64,000 bases of DNA from Vibrio metoecus. Its GTDB lineage: Bacteria > Pseudomonadota > Gammaproteobacteria > Enterobacterales > Vibrionaceae. Made by a program: the position numbers and the translations under genes. Below are positions 19,308 to 28,989 of this stretch, piece by piece. The notes under the pieces were generated by a model that did no database searches, was not told the DNA's origin, and worked only from the letters and a program-made list of their open reading frames with translations. How positions within the stretch are numbered: the stretch's first letter is position 1; the number at the start of each line of letters is the position of its first letter. Where the stretch lies: NCBI RefSeq assembly GCF_000696385.1, contig NZ_JJMN01000006.1:124001-188000 (forward strand). The letters run 5' to 3'.

Positions 19308-20892
19308 ATGGCCAAGCTATTTCCACTGATTTTTGCTTTTGTGCTCTACAGTATTAGTCAATTTAGTCTGTGGAATGTCAGCCAATATTTGAGCCACAAT
19401 CCGCTCCAAGCCTACTTACTTTTCCCCACCGGCTTACGCTTGGCGGTCTATTTATTAGCACGCCCAACCTATGCTTGGGTTTGGTTACTGAGTGACATGC
19501 TTTTGGCTGGCGCGATCTTGGTGTTGCTTCCAGACCAATCCAGCCCGTTGATGCTGCTCATGCCTTGTGTGGTTTGGCTAGCCGCAGTCATTGCCCGCCG
19601 ACACTGGCCGAAGTTACATTTGTATTGGCAAAAGTTACTGCTGATTGTGGCACTGGTGCTGCTGCACACCATTTTGGTAGGTCTCACTTTTACCTTGTTG
19701 GCGAAACCGCTACAAATGGGGGCGGAGACGTTAATTGCCGTGAGTATCGCTTCGCTCACGGGAGGCATTGTACTGACCCCATTTTTGTATCTGGTGGCCG
19801 ACTACCTTAGTCACCAAACTTGGCATCCGCTTTCTCCGCAACTGATCCACCACGATGTGAAACTTAAGCCGAAAATGACTGGTATGGAGTTTACTGTTTT
19901 TCAGCTTAGGACTGCTGGCGGAGCTGACGTTACTTGAGCAGATGAAGCCGTTTGCCCTTTTGATCATCTTACTGCCGACGATTTTTCTTGCCTATCGCTA
20001 TGGCTGGCAAGGCGGCGTGTTGGCGAGCAGTTTAAACTGCATTCTGCTAGCGACGGCACGCCAGTTCAGTGGCTCCTTTTCTTCGGATCAAGAGTTGCTG
20101 ATCTTTATGTCAAGCCAAGCGTTTGTGGGGCTTGGATTGGGCATCGCCATCAGCCGCCAACATCAGCTCGCTTTATTGCTGCAAAAAATGAACACCCGCC
20201 TAGCCAAAGAGCTGCGTGAAAAACAAGACCTCGCGCGCCAGCTCGTTTCTGTGGAAGAGCAGATTCGCAAATCGGTGGCTCGCGAACTGCACGATGAGAT
20301 TGGCCAAAACATTACCGCGATTCAAATTCAATCCATGCTCGCTGAACGTTTAGCCAGTAATGATCAAGCCAAACAAGCGGCTTCTAGCGTGCAGTCGCTC
20401 GCCATGCGGATTCATCAATCCACACGTCAGCTCTTAAAGCAACTACGCCCGCACATTTTGGATGAACTCGGGTTAGAACATGCCATTCGTCAGCTGGTGC
20501 AAGAAATGCGATTTGCCGAACAAGGTATGACGGTTCGCCTCAATATGGGGGTCAATCCGCAAAAGCTGGACGATACCACGCGAGTCACTCTGTATCGGAT
20601 TGTGCAGGAGTTGCTGAACAACATTTCCAAACATGCCAAAGCCACCCGCGTACACATCAGCCTATTTCCGGGAAGTGAAATGGTTTTGGAAGTCAAAGAC
20701 GATGGCATTGGTTTGCCTACCGACTGGCGGGTGCGTGGACAAGGCTTAAAAGGATTGAGCGAGCGTGTATCCGCACTCGGCGGTCAATTAAAGATGACTT
20801 CATCCACTTTCCAAACTGGCACGCGAATAATTGTTAACTTACCCACAAAACGCTCAATAACCAGCGAAAAACTAGGAAATATTCCTAGATGA
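19308..20892 (+). pseudogene. uhpB: Hexose-phosphate sensor histidine kinase UhpB, frame broken
   Basis: Polytopic sensor kinase. An N-terminal MASE1-type block of about eight hydrophobic segments fills the first 270 residues. A HisKA_3 domain follows with SVARELHDEIGQNITAIQIQ and an HATPase with LEVKDDGIGLP. It acts with UhpC, which senses outside glucose-6-phosphate. The frame breaks at the T5 run 19897-19901. With T4 it reads MEFTVFSLGLLAELTLLEQ and gives 527 residues, close to E. coli UhpB. Confidence 0.9.
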
Positions 20893-20959
20893 ATACAACT
20901 CCTTCCCATGTTTTTCCGACCTTGCTTGATTAGGATAAAACTCAATAAGGACAAGCAAT

Positions 20960-22270
20960 ATGAAGATTGTACCCAAGGCACAACCCATAGGAACGATGGA
21001 AATCGATCGGGCTTATCGCCACTGGCGCATTCATTTAATGATTTCCATGTATGTCGGTTATGGCGTGTTCTATCTCACTCGTAAAAGCTTCAATTTTGCG
21101 ATGCCGCAAATGCTCAGTGAGTTAGGACTCGATTACTCCGATTTGGGTTTTCTCGGTACGCTGTTCTACCTCACTTACGGGGTGTCTAAATTTGTTTCTG
21201 GTTTGATGATCGACCGCTCCCGCTCACGCTATTTCATGGGGTTGGGATTGATGGCAACCGGCATCATCAACATCGCTTTTGGTTTTAGTTCGTCCTTGTT
21301 GGCTTTTACCTTGTTATGGACGGCGAATGCTTTTTTCCAAGGCTGGGGCTGGCCTGCCTGTGCCAAGGTGCTCACCCACTGGTATTCACGTAGCGAACGG
21401 GGATTTTGGTGGTCAATTTGGAATACTTGCCACAACTTAAGCGGCGCATTGATCCCCATCGTGATTGGTTTTATCAGCTTAACCTTTGGCTGGCGTTACG
21501 GATTCTTGTTTGCGGGTGGGATTGCGATTTTCGTTGGGCTTTGGCTATGTTATCGCATCCAAGAGAAGCCAAGCGAAATGGGGTTGCCTTCGGTCGGTGA
21601 ATGGCGCGGTGATGCACTTGAACAGGAACACGAAAAAGAAGGCCAAGGCCTCGCCTTCCGCGTTGCGGTTTATCGCTATGTACTGACAAACCGCTACATT
21701 TGGCTGTTGTGTGGATCTTACTTGCTGGTGTACGTGGTCAGAATTGGCATCAACGACTGGGGAGCGCTGTATCTGGTTGAGCGGCATGCGTACAACATTC
21801 TCAGTGCCAATAGCGCAGTAGCCATGTTTGAAGTGGGCGGTTTTTTGGGTTCACTGCTTGGCGGTTGGGGTTCCGACTATTACTTTCGCGGCAACCGAGC
21901 CCCGATGAATTTGATTTTTGCGTTAGGCATTTTTGCCTCTGTCGCCGCTTTATGGCTAACCCCGATCGATCATTTATGGTTTTTGGCAGGCTGCTTCTTT
22001 TGTATCGGTTTTTTTGTCTTCGGCCCGCAAATGATGATTGGTATGGCCGCCGCAGAATGTGCAAGGAAAGATTTGGCAGGCACCGCGACTGGATTTGTTG
22101 GCTTATTTAGCTATCTCGGTGCAGCGTTAGCCAGCTACCCCATGTCACTGGCTATTGAAGCATGGGGCTGGGAAGGCTTCTTCTGCCTCATTACTGCGGC
22201 AGCAGCCGTGATCAGTTTACAACTGCTGCCCTTTATAAAAGCTCAGCAACCGGTGACGGAAGATGAGTGA
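20960..22270 (+). CDS. uhpC: Hexose-phosphate receptor UhpC (MFS fold)
   Basis: 436 residues of the organophosphate:phosphate antiporter family with about 12 membrane segments. The N-terminal YGVFYLTRKSFNFAMPQML resembles UhpC. In enterics UhpC works as a receptor for external glucose-6-phosphate and controls UhpB rather than carrying bulk flux. AAGGACAAGCAAT precedes the ATG. It ends the regulatory operon, 112 bases before afuA. No uhpT follows, which is the notable departure from the E. coli arrangement. Confidence 0.9.
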   Translation: MKIVPKAQPIGTMEIDRAYRHWRIHLMISMYVGYGVFYLTRKSFNFAMPQMLSELGLDYSDLGFLGTLFYLTYGVSKFVSGLMIDRSRSRYFMGLGLMATGIINIAFGFSSSLLAFTLLWTANAFFQGWGWPACAKVLTHWYSRSERGFWWSIWNTCHNLSGALIPIVIGFISLTFGWRYGFLFAGGIAIFVGLWLCYRIQEKPSEMGLPSVGEWRGDALEQEHEKEGQGLAFRVAVYRYVLTNRYIWLLCGSYLLVYVVRIGINDWGALYLVERHAYNILSANSAVAMFEVGGFLGSLLGGWGSDYYFRGNRAPMNLIFALGIFASVAALWLTPIDHLWFLAGCFFCIGFFVFGPQMMIGMAAAECARKDLAGTATGFVGLFSYLGAALASYPMSLAIEAWGWEGFFCLITAAAAVISLQLLPFIKAQQPVTEDE

Positions 22271-22321
22271 TAAATACAACCAATCTTTACCATCCAATAA
22301 CGTAACTGTGCTCCACTTTAT

Positions 22322-22345
22322 GACCTGACGCAGTACCGACCTGAC
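22322..22345 (+). promoter_or_regulatory. Direct repeat before afuA, candidate UhpA site
   Basis: Two perfect copies of GACCTGAC (22322-22329 and 22338-22345), 16 bases apart start to start, 37 bases before the afuA ATG. Direct repeats suit a NarL-family regulator, and uhpA is in the adjoining operon. Assignment is inference. Confidence 0.45.
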
Positions 22346-22382
22346 AAGGACACAAGGGAGCATCAACCAGAGGGAAAACCCA

Positions 22383-23417
22383 ATGATTGTTAATGCAAAA
22401 CGCACGCTGCTGGCACTGAGTGTTCTTGGTTCGATGATGACCGCGCCACTGGTTCATGCTGAAGGCCGTTTGGTGGTTTACTGCAGTGCCACCAATGCGA
22501 TGTGTGAAGCCGGAACCAAAGCGTTCGCTGAAAAATACAATGTGAATACCTCCTTTGTGCGCAATGGCTCAGGCAGTACACTTGCAAAAATTGATGCAGA
22601 AAAAAACAACCCACGCGCGGATGTTTGGTACGGCGGCACGCTTGACCCACAATCACAAGCGGGTGAAATGGATTTACTCCAAGCTTACCAATCCCCAGAA
22701 CTGGCCAACATCATGGAAGGTTTCCGTGATCCAGCCAAACGCAAAGGTAACTACTCTTCTGCGGTATACATGGGCATTTTGGGCTTTGGTGTGAACGCCG
22801 AACGCTTGGCACAAAAAGGCATTCCGATCCCGCGTTGCTGGGCGGATTTGACCAAACCAGAATACAAAGGTGAAATTCAAATCTCTGACCCGCAAAGTTC
22901 TGGCACAGCTTATACCGCACTAGCAACCTTCATCCAGCTCTGGGATGAACCCACCGCATTTGAGTATTTCAAAAAGCTCGACAAAAACGTCTCTCAATAC
23001 ACCAAATCTGGGGTAACGCCATCACGTAACTCGGCGCGTGGTGAAGTAGCGATTGGTATCGGATTCCTGCACGACTACTCGCTGGAGCAAGCTAAAGGCG
23101 CACCGCTGGAACTCATTTCTCCTTGTGAAGGCACTGGGTACGAAATTGGTGGTGTCAGCATTATCAAAGGCGCGCGCAACCTCGATAACGCCAAACTGTT
23201 TGTTGACTGGGTATTGTCGAAAGAAGGCCAAGAAGTGGCATGGAAACAAGGTGAGTCCTACCAAATCTTGACCAATACCCAAGCGGAACAATCACCCAAT
23301 GCGCTTGACCCGAAAGCACTCAAACTGATCAATTACGATATGGAAACCTATGGTTCATCCGATGAGCGTAAACGTTTGATCACCAAATGGGTTAACGAAA
23401 TCAAAATGGGTAACTAA
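22383..23417 (+). CDS. afuA: AfuA-like periplasmic sugar-phosphate-binding protein
   Basis: 344 residues with a Sec signal ending near LVHAEG. The mature protein opens GRLVVYCSATNAMCEAGTKAF and includes RNGSGSTLAKIDAEKNNPRADVWYGG. This is the Fbp-like binding protein fold often labelled iron(III). Homologues close to it (AfuA of Actinobacillus pleuropneumoniae) bind glucose-6-phosphate and other sugar phosphates. The location right after uhpABC supports sugar phosphate here. Iron remains the older alternative. GAGGGAAAA precedes the ATG. Confidence 0.85.
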   Translation: MIVNAKRTLLALSVLGSMMTAPLVHAEGRLVVYCSATNAMCEAGTKAFAEKYNVNTSFVRNGSGSTLAKIDAEKNNPRADVWYGGTLDPQSQAGEMDLLQAYQSPELANIMEGFRDPAKRKGNYSSAVYMGILGFGVNAERLAQKGIPIPRCWADLTKPEYKGEIQISDPQSSGTAYTALATFIQLWDEPTAFEYFKKLDKNVSQYTKSGVTPSRNSARGEVAIGIGFLHDYSLEQAKGAPLELISPCEGTGYEIGGVSIIKGARNLDNAKLFVDWVLSKEGQEVAWKQGESYQILTNTQAEQSPNALDPKALKLINYDMETYGSSDERKRLITKWVNEIKMGN

Positions 23418-23435
23418 CCCGACATCGTAGTCGCG

Positions 23436-23503
23436 CCGCCACTCAGTGGCGGTATTTCTCCCCTGACACTTAACCTGCTCACTGCTTGCGGGCAGGTTAA
23501 GTG
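23436..23503 (+). other. Two hairpins between afuA and afuB
   Basis: First: CCGCCA-CTCAG-TGGCGG (23436-23452), followed by TATTTCT. Second: a perfect 12-base stem CACTTAACCTGC / GCAGGTTAAGTG (23467-23478 and 23492-23503). Such structures often trap exonucleases or end part of the transcripts, giving more binding protein than permease. Confidence 0.6.
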
Positions 23504-23526
23504 CGACTCAATATTAAGGTTTGACC

Positions 23527-25626
23527 ATGCATGAGCCTTCTCAAACGCTAAACCTAACACTCCACCAACCCGTCAAAACCGATCCGGTTTTTTACTGGCT
23601 GGCGGCGGTGCTGTTTAGCTTTATTCTTCTGCCATCCTTTGCTCTGGATTATGGGCTGTTTGAATCGACTCCAGATGAATTCTATGCGGCGATGGGTTGG
23701 AGTGAGCCAAACATTTCTTGGTTCTGGTTTAGCTTGCCTTTATTGCTCGTCTTTCGGCCACGGCAAGCTCAGGGACGTCAATCCACAAACCGCCACTATC
23801 TCGATATTGCCTACTCTGGCTTCTGTATGCTGGCTATTTTGCTCAGGCGCATGGCTAAAACGGTAAAGGGTTGGGCTATTCCAGCATCATTCTGTTCACT
23901 GCTCTTGGCGCGATCATGACGCTCGCCTTCGCCCGCTTGGAATACCTCGGTGGCGACCACTTTGTCATTGGCTCGCTGATCAGCATTATTCTGCTGATTG
24001 TGATTTTTATTGTTTATCCGAGCATCGCCATTTTCCTGCCGATGTTTAAAGATGACATGGGCAACTGGACGGCATGGCAGTTCATGACGATCCTTTCCCA
24101 GTCTCATACCCTCACCGTCATTTACAACTCGATTGCACTCGGTATTGCGGTAGGCGTTGGCGCCACCTTCTTCGGGCTGATTTTTGCCATTTACACCACA
24201 CGTATTGCCAAACGCTCCGCCTTTATCGCGCGCGTGTTTTCTATTTTACCGATCGTGACACCGCCCTTTATTGTCGGGTTGGGTGTGACTTTAATGCTGG
24301 GTCGTTCGGGTTATATCACTGAGTTGATGGTCGATGGGTTTGGTTTACAGAAAACCAACTGGTTGTATGGTTTCACGGGCATTTGGCTCGCACAGGTGCT
24401 GGCGTTTGCGCCGATGTCATTTATGATTTTGGATGGTGCGCTCAAGTCACTGCATCCTTCGTTGGAAGAGGCTTCCTACACGCTCAAAGCTAACCGCTAT
24501 CAAACCTTCTTTGGCATCATCATGCCACTGCTTAAACCCGCGTTAGCCAACTCGTTTTTGATCATTTTCGTGCAATCATTGGCAGACTTCAGTAACCCCT
24601 TAGTACTGGGCGGCAGCTTTGATGTGCTCGCAACGCAAATCTATTTCTATATTGCAGGGGCACAGCTGGATTACGCTTCAGCCAGCACGCTCGGCTCGGT
24701 TCTACTGCTGTTCTCACTCGACGATTTTTGTAGTGCAGTATTTGTGGATTGGCCAGCGCTCCTACGTCACCATTTCCGGCAAAGCCTACCGTGGCGATGT
24801 GCAAGAGATGCCAGCCTCGCTGAAATTGGGCGTCACTGTGACTTTGTATGCGTGGATGATCTTTAACGTTCTGCTCTACGGCAGCATCTTCTTTGGCAGC
24901 TTTACCGTCAACTGGGGGGTCGATTACACCCTGACCTTTAAAAACTACCTTAACCTGTTTGGCAATGGCATGTCTGATGGTGCTTGGCCGTCACTGATCA
25001 CCACCATGATTTATGCGGGTGTGGCCGCTCCGATTACTGCCCTGTTCGGCTTATTGATTGCTTATGTGGTGGTGAGACAGCAGTTCTACGGCAAAAAAGT
25101 GATTGAGTTTTCAACCATGCTCTGCTTTGCCGTACCCGGTACAGTGGCAGGGGTTTCCTACATCTTGGCGTTTAACGATGCGCCGATTTATTTAACTGGT
25201 ACCGCCGCAATTGTGGTGATCTCAATGGTGATGCGTAACGTACCCGTGGGGATCCGCTCTGGTATTGCTGGGCTCGGGCAGCTCGATAAATCATTGGATG
25301 AAGCTTCACTGAGCTTACGTGCCAGCTCATTACAAACCATTCGCTACATCATTTTGCCACTGCTGCGCCCCGCGATTCTTTCTACGCTGGTGTACAGCTT
25401 TGTTCGGGCGATGACCACAGTCAGTGCGATCATCTTTCTGGTTACACCGGAAACCCGCGTTGCAACGTCCTACATTCTGAACCGAGTCGAAGATGGTGAG
25501 TACGGCATTGCTATCGCTTACGGTTCCGTGCTGATTGTCGTGATGTTAGCCATCATTTTGTTGTTCGATTTACTGGTCGGTGAAGCTCGCGTTTCTCGTT
25601 CCAAAGCCACTAATCAAGATTCTTAG
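23527..25626 (+). pseudogene. afuB: AfuB-like ABC permease (two fused permease halves), frame broken three times
   Basis: A single chain of about 698 residues carrying both inner-membrane halves of the transporter. Each half has its coupling loop for the ATPase: EEASYTLKANRYQTFFGIIMPLL and DEASLSLRASSLQTIRYIILPLL. Three one-base insertions break it: C23842 (restores LAILSGAWLKR), T23864 (restores LKRKGLGYSSI) and C24719 (restores FSLTIFVVQYLW). The start ATG at 23527 has AAGG upstream. The permease stop is 11 bases before afuC. Confidence 0.87.
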
Positions 25627-25637
25627 GAGACATCACC

Positions 25638-26693
25638 GTGGAAAAACAAAACTTTGTTGTGCTCAAAAACATCTGCAAACGCTTTGGTAGCAATACCGTG
25701 ATTGGCAACTTAGATCTTGAGATCAAAAAAGGCAGCTTGGTTACGCTACTTGGCCCTTCCGGTTGTGGGAAAACCACCGTTTTGCGTTTGGTTGCCGGCT
25801 TAGAGAAACCAACCAGCGGGCAGATTTTCATAGATGGTGAAGATGTCACCGAACGTTCCATCCAACAACGCGATATCTGTATGGTGTTTCAGTCTTATGC
25901 ACTGTTCCCGCATATGTCTCTGTACGAAAACGTAGCTTATGGCTTGAAAATGCTCAAATTGCCGAGTGAAGAAGTGCGTCAGCGAGTTGATGAAGCACTT
26001 AAAATTGTTGATCTCGAAGGAATGAGTGAACGCTATGTTGACCAGATTTCCGGAGGCCAGCAGCAACGTGTTGCCCTTGCCCGTGCTTTGGTGCTCAAAC
26101 CTAAGGTACTGCTATTTGATGAGCCGTTGAGTAACTTAGATGCCAACTTGCGCCGCAGCATGCGTGAAACGATTCGCGAACTGCAACAGCGTTTTGATAT
26201 TACCTCGCTCTACGTGACGCACGATCAGGCAGAAGCTTTCGCGGTATCGGATACCGTTATCGTGATGAAACAGGGCGATATTATGCAAATTGGCACGCCA
26301 CAAGAGTTGTATAAAGCACCTAAGTCGATGTTTATGGCAAACTTTATGGGTGAGGCCAATATGTTCCAAGGCCATTTTGACGGGCAGCAGATCCACATTA
26401 ATGGCTATGCAATTGATGCCGATCTTGAAGTGACGCGGGATAAGCCTAACGGCGAATACCAAATTGGTGTCCGGCCAGAAGCGATCACCTTACATACGCA
26501 AGGCAGCGAAAGCCAAGCCTGCCAAATCCTCAAATCGGCGTATATGGGTTCAATGTATGAAGTGACCGTAAAATGGCACGATCAAGAACTGCTGTTACAG
26601 CTCAATTCCGCGCAGTTTAATCACGCATTAACTCAGCACGCGTATGTAGTCTTTAACCCTCGCGGCCTATTTTTGCTGCCCTATGCAGAATAG
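25638..26693 (+). CDS. afuC: AfuC-like ABC transporter ATPase
   Basis: 351 residues. Walker [10 protein letters not shown] near residue 37, Q-loop [10 protein letters not shown], signature [15 protein letters not shown], Walker [10 protein letters not shown] and the switch His in [11 protein letters not shown]-terminal TOBE-like domain follows. It powers uptake through AfuB. The start is GTG at 25638 behind TAGGAGA. Last gene of afuABC; terminator follows. Confidence 0.92.
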   Translation: MEKQNFVVLKNICKRFGSNTVIGNLDLEIKKGSLVTLLGPSGCGKTTVLRLVAGLEKPTSGQIFIDGEDVTERSIQQRDICMVFQSYALFPHMSLYENVAYGLKMLKLPSEEVRQRVDEALKIVDLEGMSERYVDQISGGQQQRVALARALVLKPKVLLFDEPLSNLDANLRRSMRETIRELQQRFDITSLYVTHDQAEAFAVSDTVIVMKQGDIMQIGTPQELYKAPKSMFMANFMGEANMFQGHFDGQQIHINGYAIDADLEVTRDKPNGEYQIGVRPEAITLHTQGSESQACQILKSAYMGSMYEVTVKWHDQELLLQLNSAQFNHALTQHAYVVFNPRGLFLLPYAE

Positions 26694-26751
26694 TGATAAC
26701 ACCTTGAGTAAAGACGTCTCTCTCGACATTTAAACTCAAGTACAGTAAGAA

Positions 26752-26775
26752 TAACGCCACCCTAAGGTGGCGTTA
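26752..26775. terminator. Bidirectional hairpin between afuC and phaC
   Basis: TAACGCCACC-CTAA-GGTGGCGTTA followed by CTTTT, between convergent genes. Confidence 0.75.
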
Positions 26776-26778
26776 CTT

Positions 26779-28555
26779 TTAAGCTTCTTGGATGGGTAAC
26801 ACCTGTTTTACATACTCACCCGGTGCACTGTACAACACCGGATAGTCGGCATTACCTAATGGATAAGGTTCAACTTTGCTGCCATCTGCAAAGCCGTTTA
26901 ACCACTCATTCCAATGCACCCACCATGAACCTTCTCGGTGCTGAGCCGTTTCCAGCCAATCTTCCGCAGAATCATCCAAGGTGTCGTTAACCCAGTAACC
27001 ATACTTACGTTTGTCAGGATGATTAACGATTCCCGCAATATGACCAGATTCACCCAGCACTAAAGGTTTTGTTCCCCCCCGTACGCAATGCGCCGCGGTA
27101 AGTGCCTTGCCACAGAGCGATGTGATCTTCTTTGGTAGAAATGAAATAACTCGGCACTTTGATTTTATCTAAATCAATCCAGACACCACCGACTTTGACG
27201 CCCTTATCCTGAACCAACTTGTTCTCAAGATAGAGCTCTCGTAACAAGAAGTTATGGCAAGCGCCCGCCACGTTAGTGCTGTCGCTATTCCAGTACAGAA
27301 GATCAAAATCAACCGGACTCTGCCCTTTCAGGTAGTTGTCCACGTAGTAATTCCAGTACAGGCTATTCTCACGCAGCAAACTGAATGTCACGCTGAGTGA
27401 GCGGCCATCCATATAGCCTTTGGCATTATTTTGCAGCTCAATGGCTCGAATAATGGTGTCGTTGATGTAGGCTCCCACTTCTCCCGGTTGAGAGAAATCC
27501 AGCAAGGTGGTGAAAAAGCTCGCGGTTTTGATGCGTTTTTTCATGCGTTTAGCCGCGTAGTAAGCGATGGTTGTCGCTAATACTGTTCCGCCAATGCAGT
27601 AACCTGCCGCGTTGATCTGCTCTTGCCCGGTGATCGATTCAATCGCATTCACCGCTTTAACAACGCCTTCGAGCACATAGTCTTCAAAATTGAGTTGAGC
27701 TTGCGCTGCTCCCGGATTGCGCCATGAGATCATAAACACAGAGTGACCTTGCTCGACTAGCCAGCGCACCATGGAGTTTTTCTCACGCAAATCGAGAATG
27801 TAGTACTTGTTGATAAAAGGCGGAACAATCAACAGTGGCGTCACGGCCACTTGCTCAGTCAGAGGTTTGTATTGAATAAGCTCAAACACCTCATTTTTGA
27901 ACACCACTTCACCCGGCGTGTTGGCCACATCTTCACCAAGGCGGAAAGCATTATTGTTGGTCATGCGGATTTTGAGAATATCGGCACTGGACGCGACATC
28001 CTCTTTCAGTTGCTCAAGACCCGCAATCAAGTTTTCACCGTTTTTCTCTAAGGTTAGACGCAGCAACTCTGGGTTCGTCGCAATAAAATTGCTCGGAGAA
28101 AGCGCATTGATCATCTGACGTGAGAAGAACAAAATCCGCTCTTTGGATTTCTCATCGAGGCCTTCGATAGCGTTGATGGTATCGAGGTACGTTTTGCTAA
28201 ACAACAGATAGGATTGTTTGATGAAATTGAAGAAAGGATCTTGCTGCCACGCTTCATGGCTAAAACGCTTGTCTCCTTTTTCGGCTTCCATGATGGATTG
28301 AACTTTGGACTCTAGCACCACTTTTTGCCAAATCTGAAGTTGTTGCTCCCACCATTGAGTTTGCAATTTTAACAAGGCAGCCGGTTGGTTGGCAGCTTGC
28401 TCAAAGAACTTGAGAGAGTCTTCCAGATTGACTTCTTGCATCGCTTTATTGAGTGGGGAATTGACGGCCGCTTTGCTCTGTTCAACCTCTTTCCACCAAC
28501 GTTGATTCACTTGTTGTAATTGGACAAGGTAGTCCGTAAAGGCATGTTGGAACAT
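26779..28555 (-). pseudogene. phaC: Class I poly(3-hydroxyalkanoate) synthase PhaC, frame broken
   Basis: Polymerises 3-hydroxybutyryl-CoA into storage granules in the cytoplasm. The lipase-like box GYCIGG carries the catalytic Cys, with GESGHIAGIVNHP holding the His near the C terminus. The frame breaks in a C7 run at 27074-27080 (G7 on the coding strand). With six it reads RTGGTKPLVLGESGH and gives 591 residues, the class I length. AAGGAG stands 8 bases before the ATG. Last gene of phaB-phaA-phasin-phaC, behind a hairpin at 28582. Confidence 0.92.
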
Positions 28556-28581
28556 ACACTTACTCCTTAAAACAGAAAAAA

Positions 28582-28601
28582 GCGCCGCCCGAAGGCGGCG
28601 C
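28582..28601 (-). terminator. Hairpin with TTCG loop between phasin gene and phaC
   Basis: On the minus strand GCGCCGCC-TTCG-GGCGGCGC is followed by TTTTTTCTG, a textbook intrinsic terminator. It lies inside the pha operon, so it probably lowers phaC relative to phasin. Confidence 0.85.
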
Positions 28602-28612
28602 GAAATACAGTG

Positions 28613-28960
28613 TTACGCAGGGGTCACTGTCTTAAGGTTTTCAGAGGCAAGTTTTTCTACATCATCTTTAAACTCTTTCGCGATGTTTTGCAGTTTTTTG
28701 CTGTCATCCATCATTTGCTGAGAGAGCTTGTTCAGTACGCCCAACTGTTGAGAGTTGAACGAGGTTAAGGAAGTCACATCTTTGATCTCACTGGCCGCTT
28801 TCATTTGCGCCAAACCCAGATCGCTGTATGTGCGGATAGCATTCAGTTGTAGCTCAGTCAGCACTTCAACATTCTTGGTCACCAGTTTGTTGAACTTGAT
28901 ATACGGTTCGAAGTTTTTCTCTGTCTGATCGCTGAATGTTTTAAAAAATTCCGTGTACAT
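28613..28960 (-). CDS. phaP: Phasin family protein
   Basis: 115 residues, helical and hydrophilic with amphipathic stretches: LQLNAIRTYSDLGLAQMKAASEIKD and NIAKEFKDDVEKLA match the phasin_2 pattern. Phasins coat polyhydroxybutyrate granules and limit their size. TAGGAG precedes the ATG. It sits between phaA and phaC with a terminator after it, consistent with high expression of this structural protein. Confidence 0.88.
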   Translation of the reverse strand: MYTEFFKTFSDQTEKNFEPYIKFNKLVTKNVEVLTELQLNAIRTYSDLGLAQMKAASEIKDVTSLTSFNSQQLGVLNKLSQQMMDDSKKLQNIAKEFKDDVEKLASENLKTVTPA

Positions 28961-28989
28961 ACGTTATCTCCTAGTGAATGATTTTTAAA

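Noticed and set aside
22383..26693. Ferric iron ABC transporter (FbpABC)
   Set aside because: Fold is shared, but closeness to AfuA and the adjoining uhpABC favour sugar phosphate. Kept only as an alternative.
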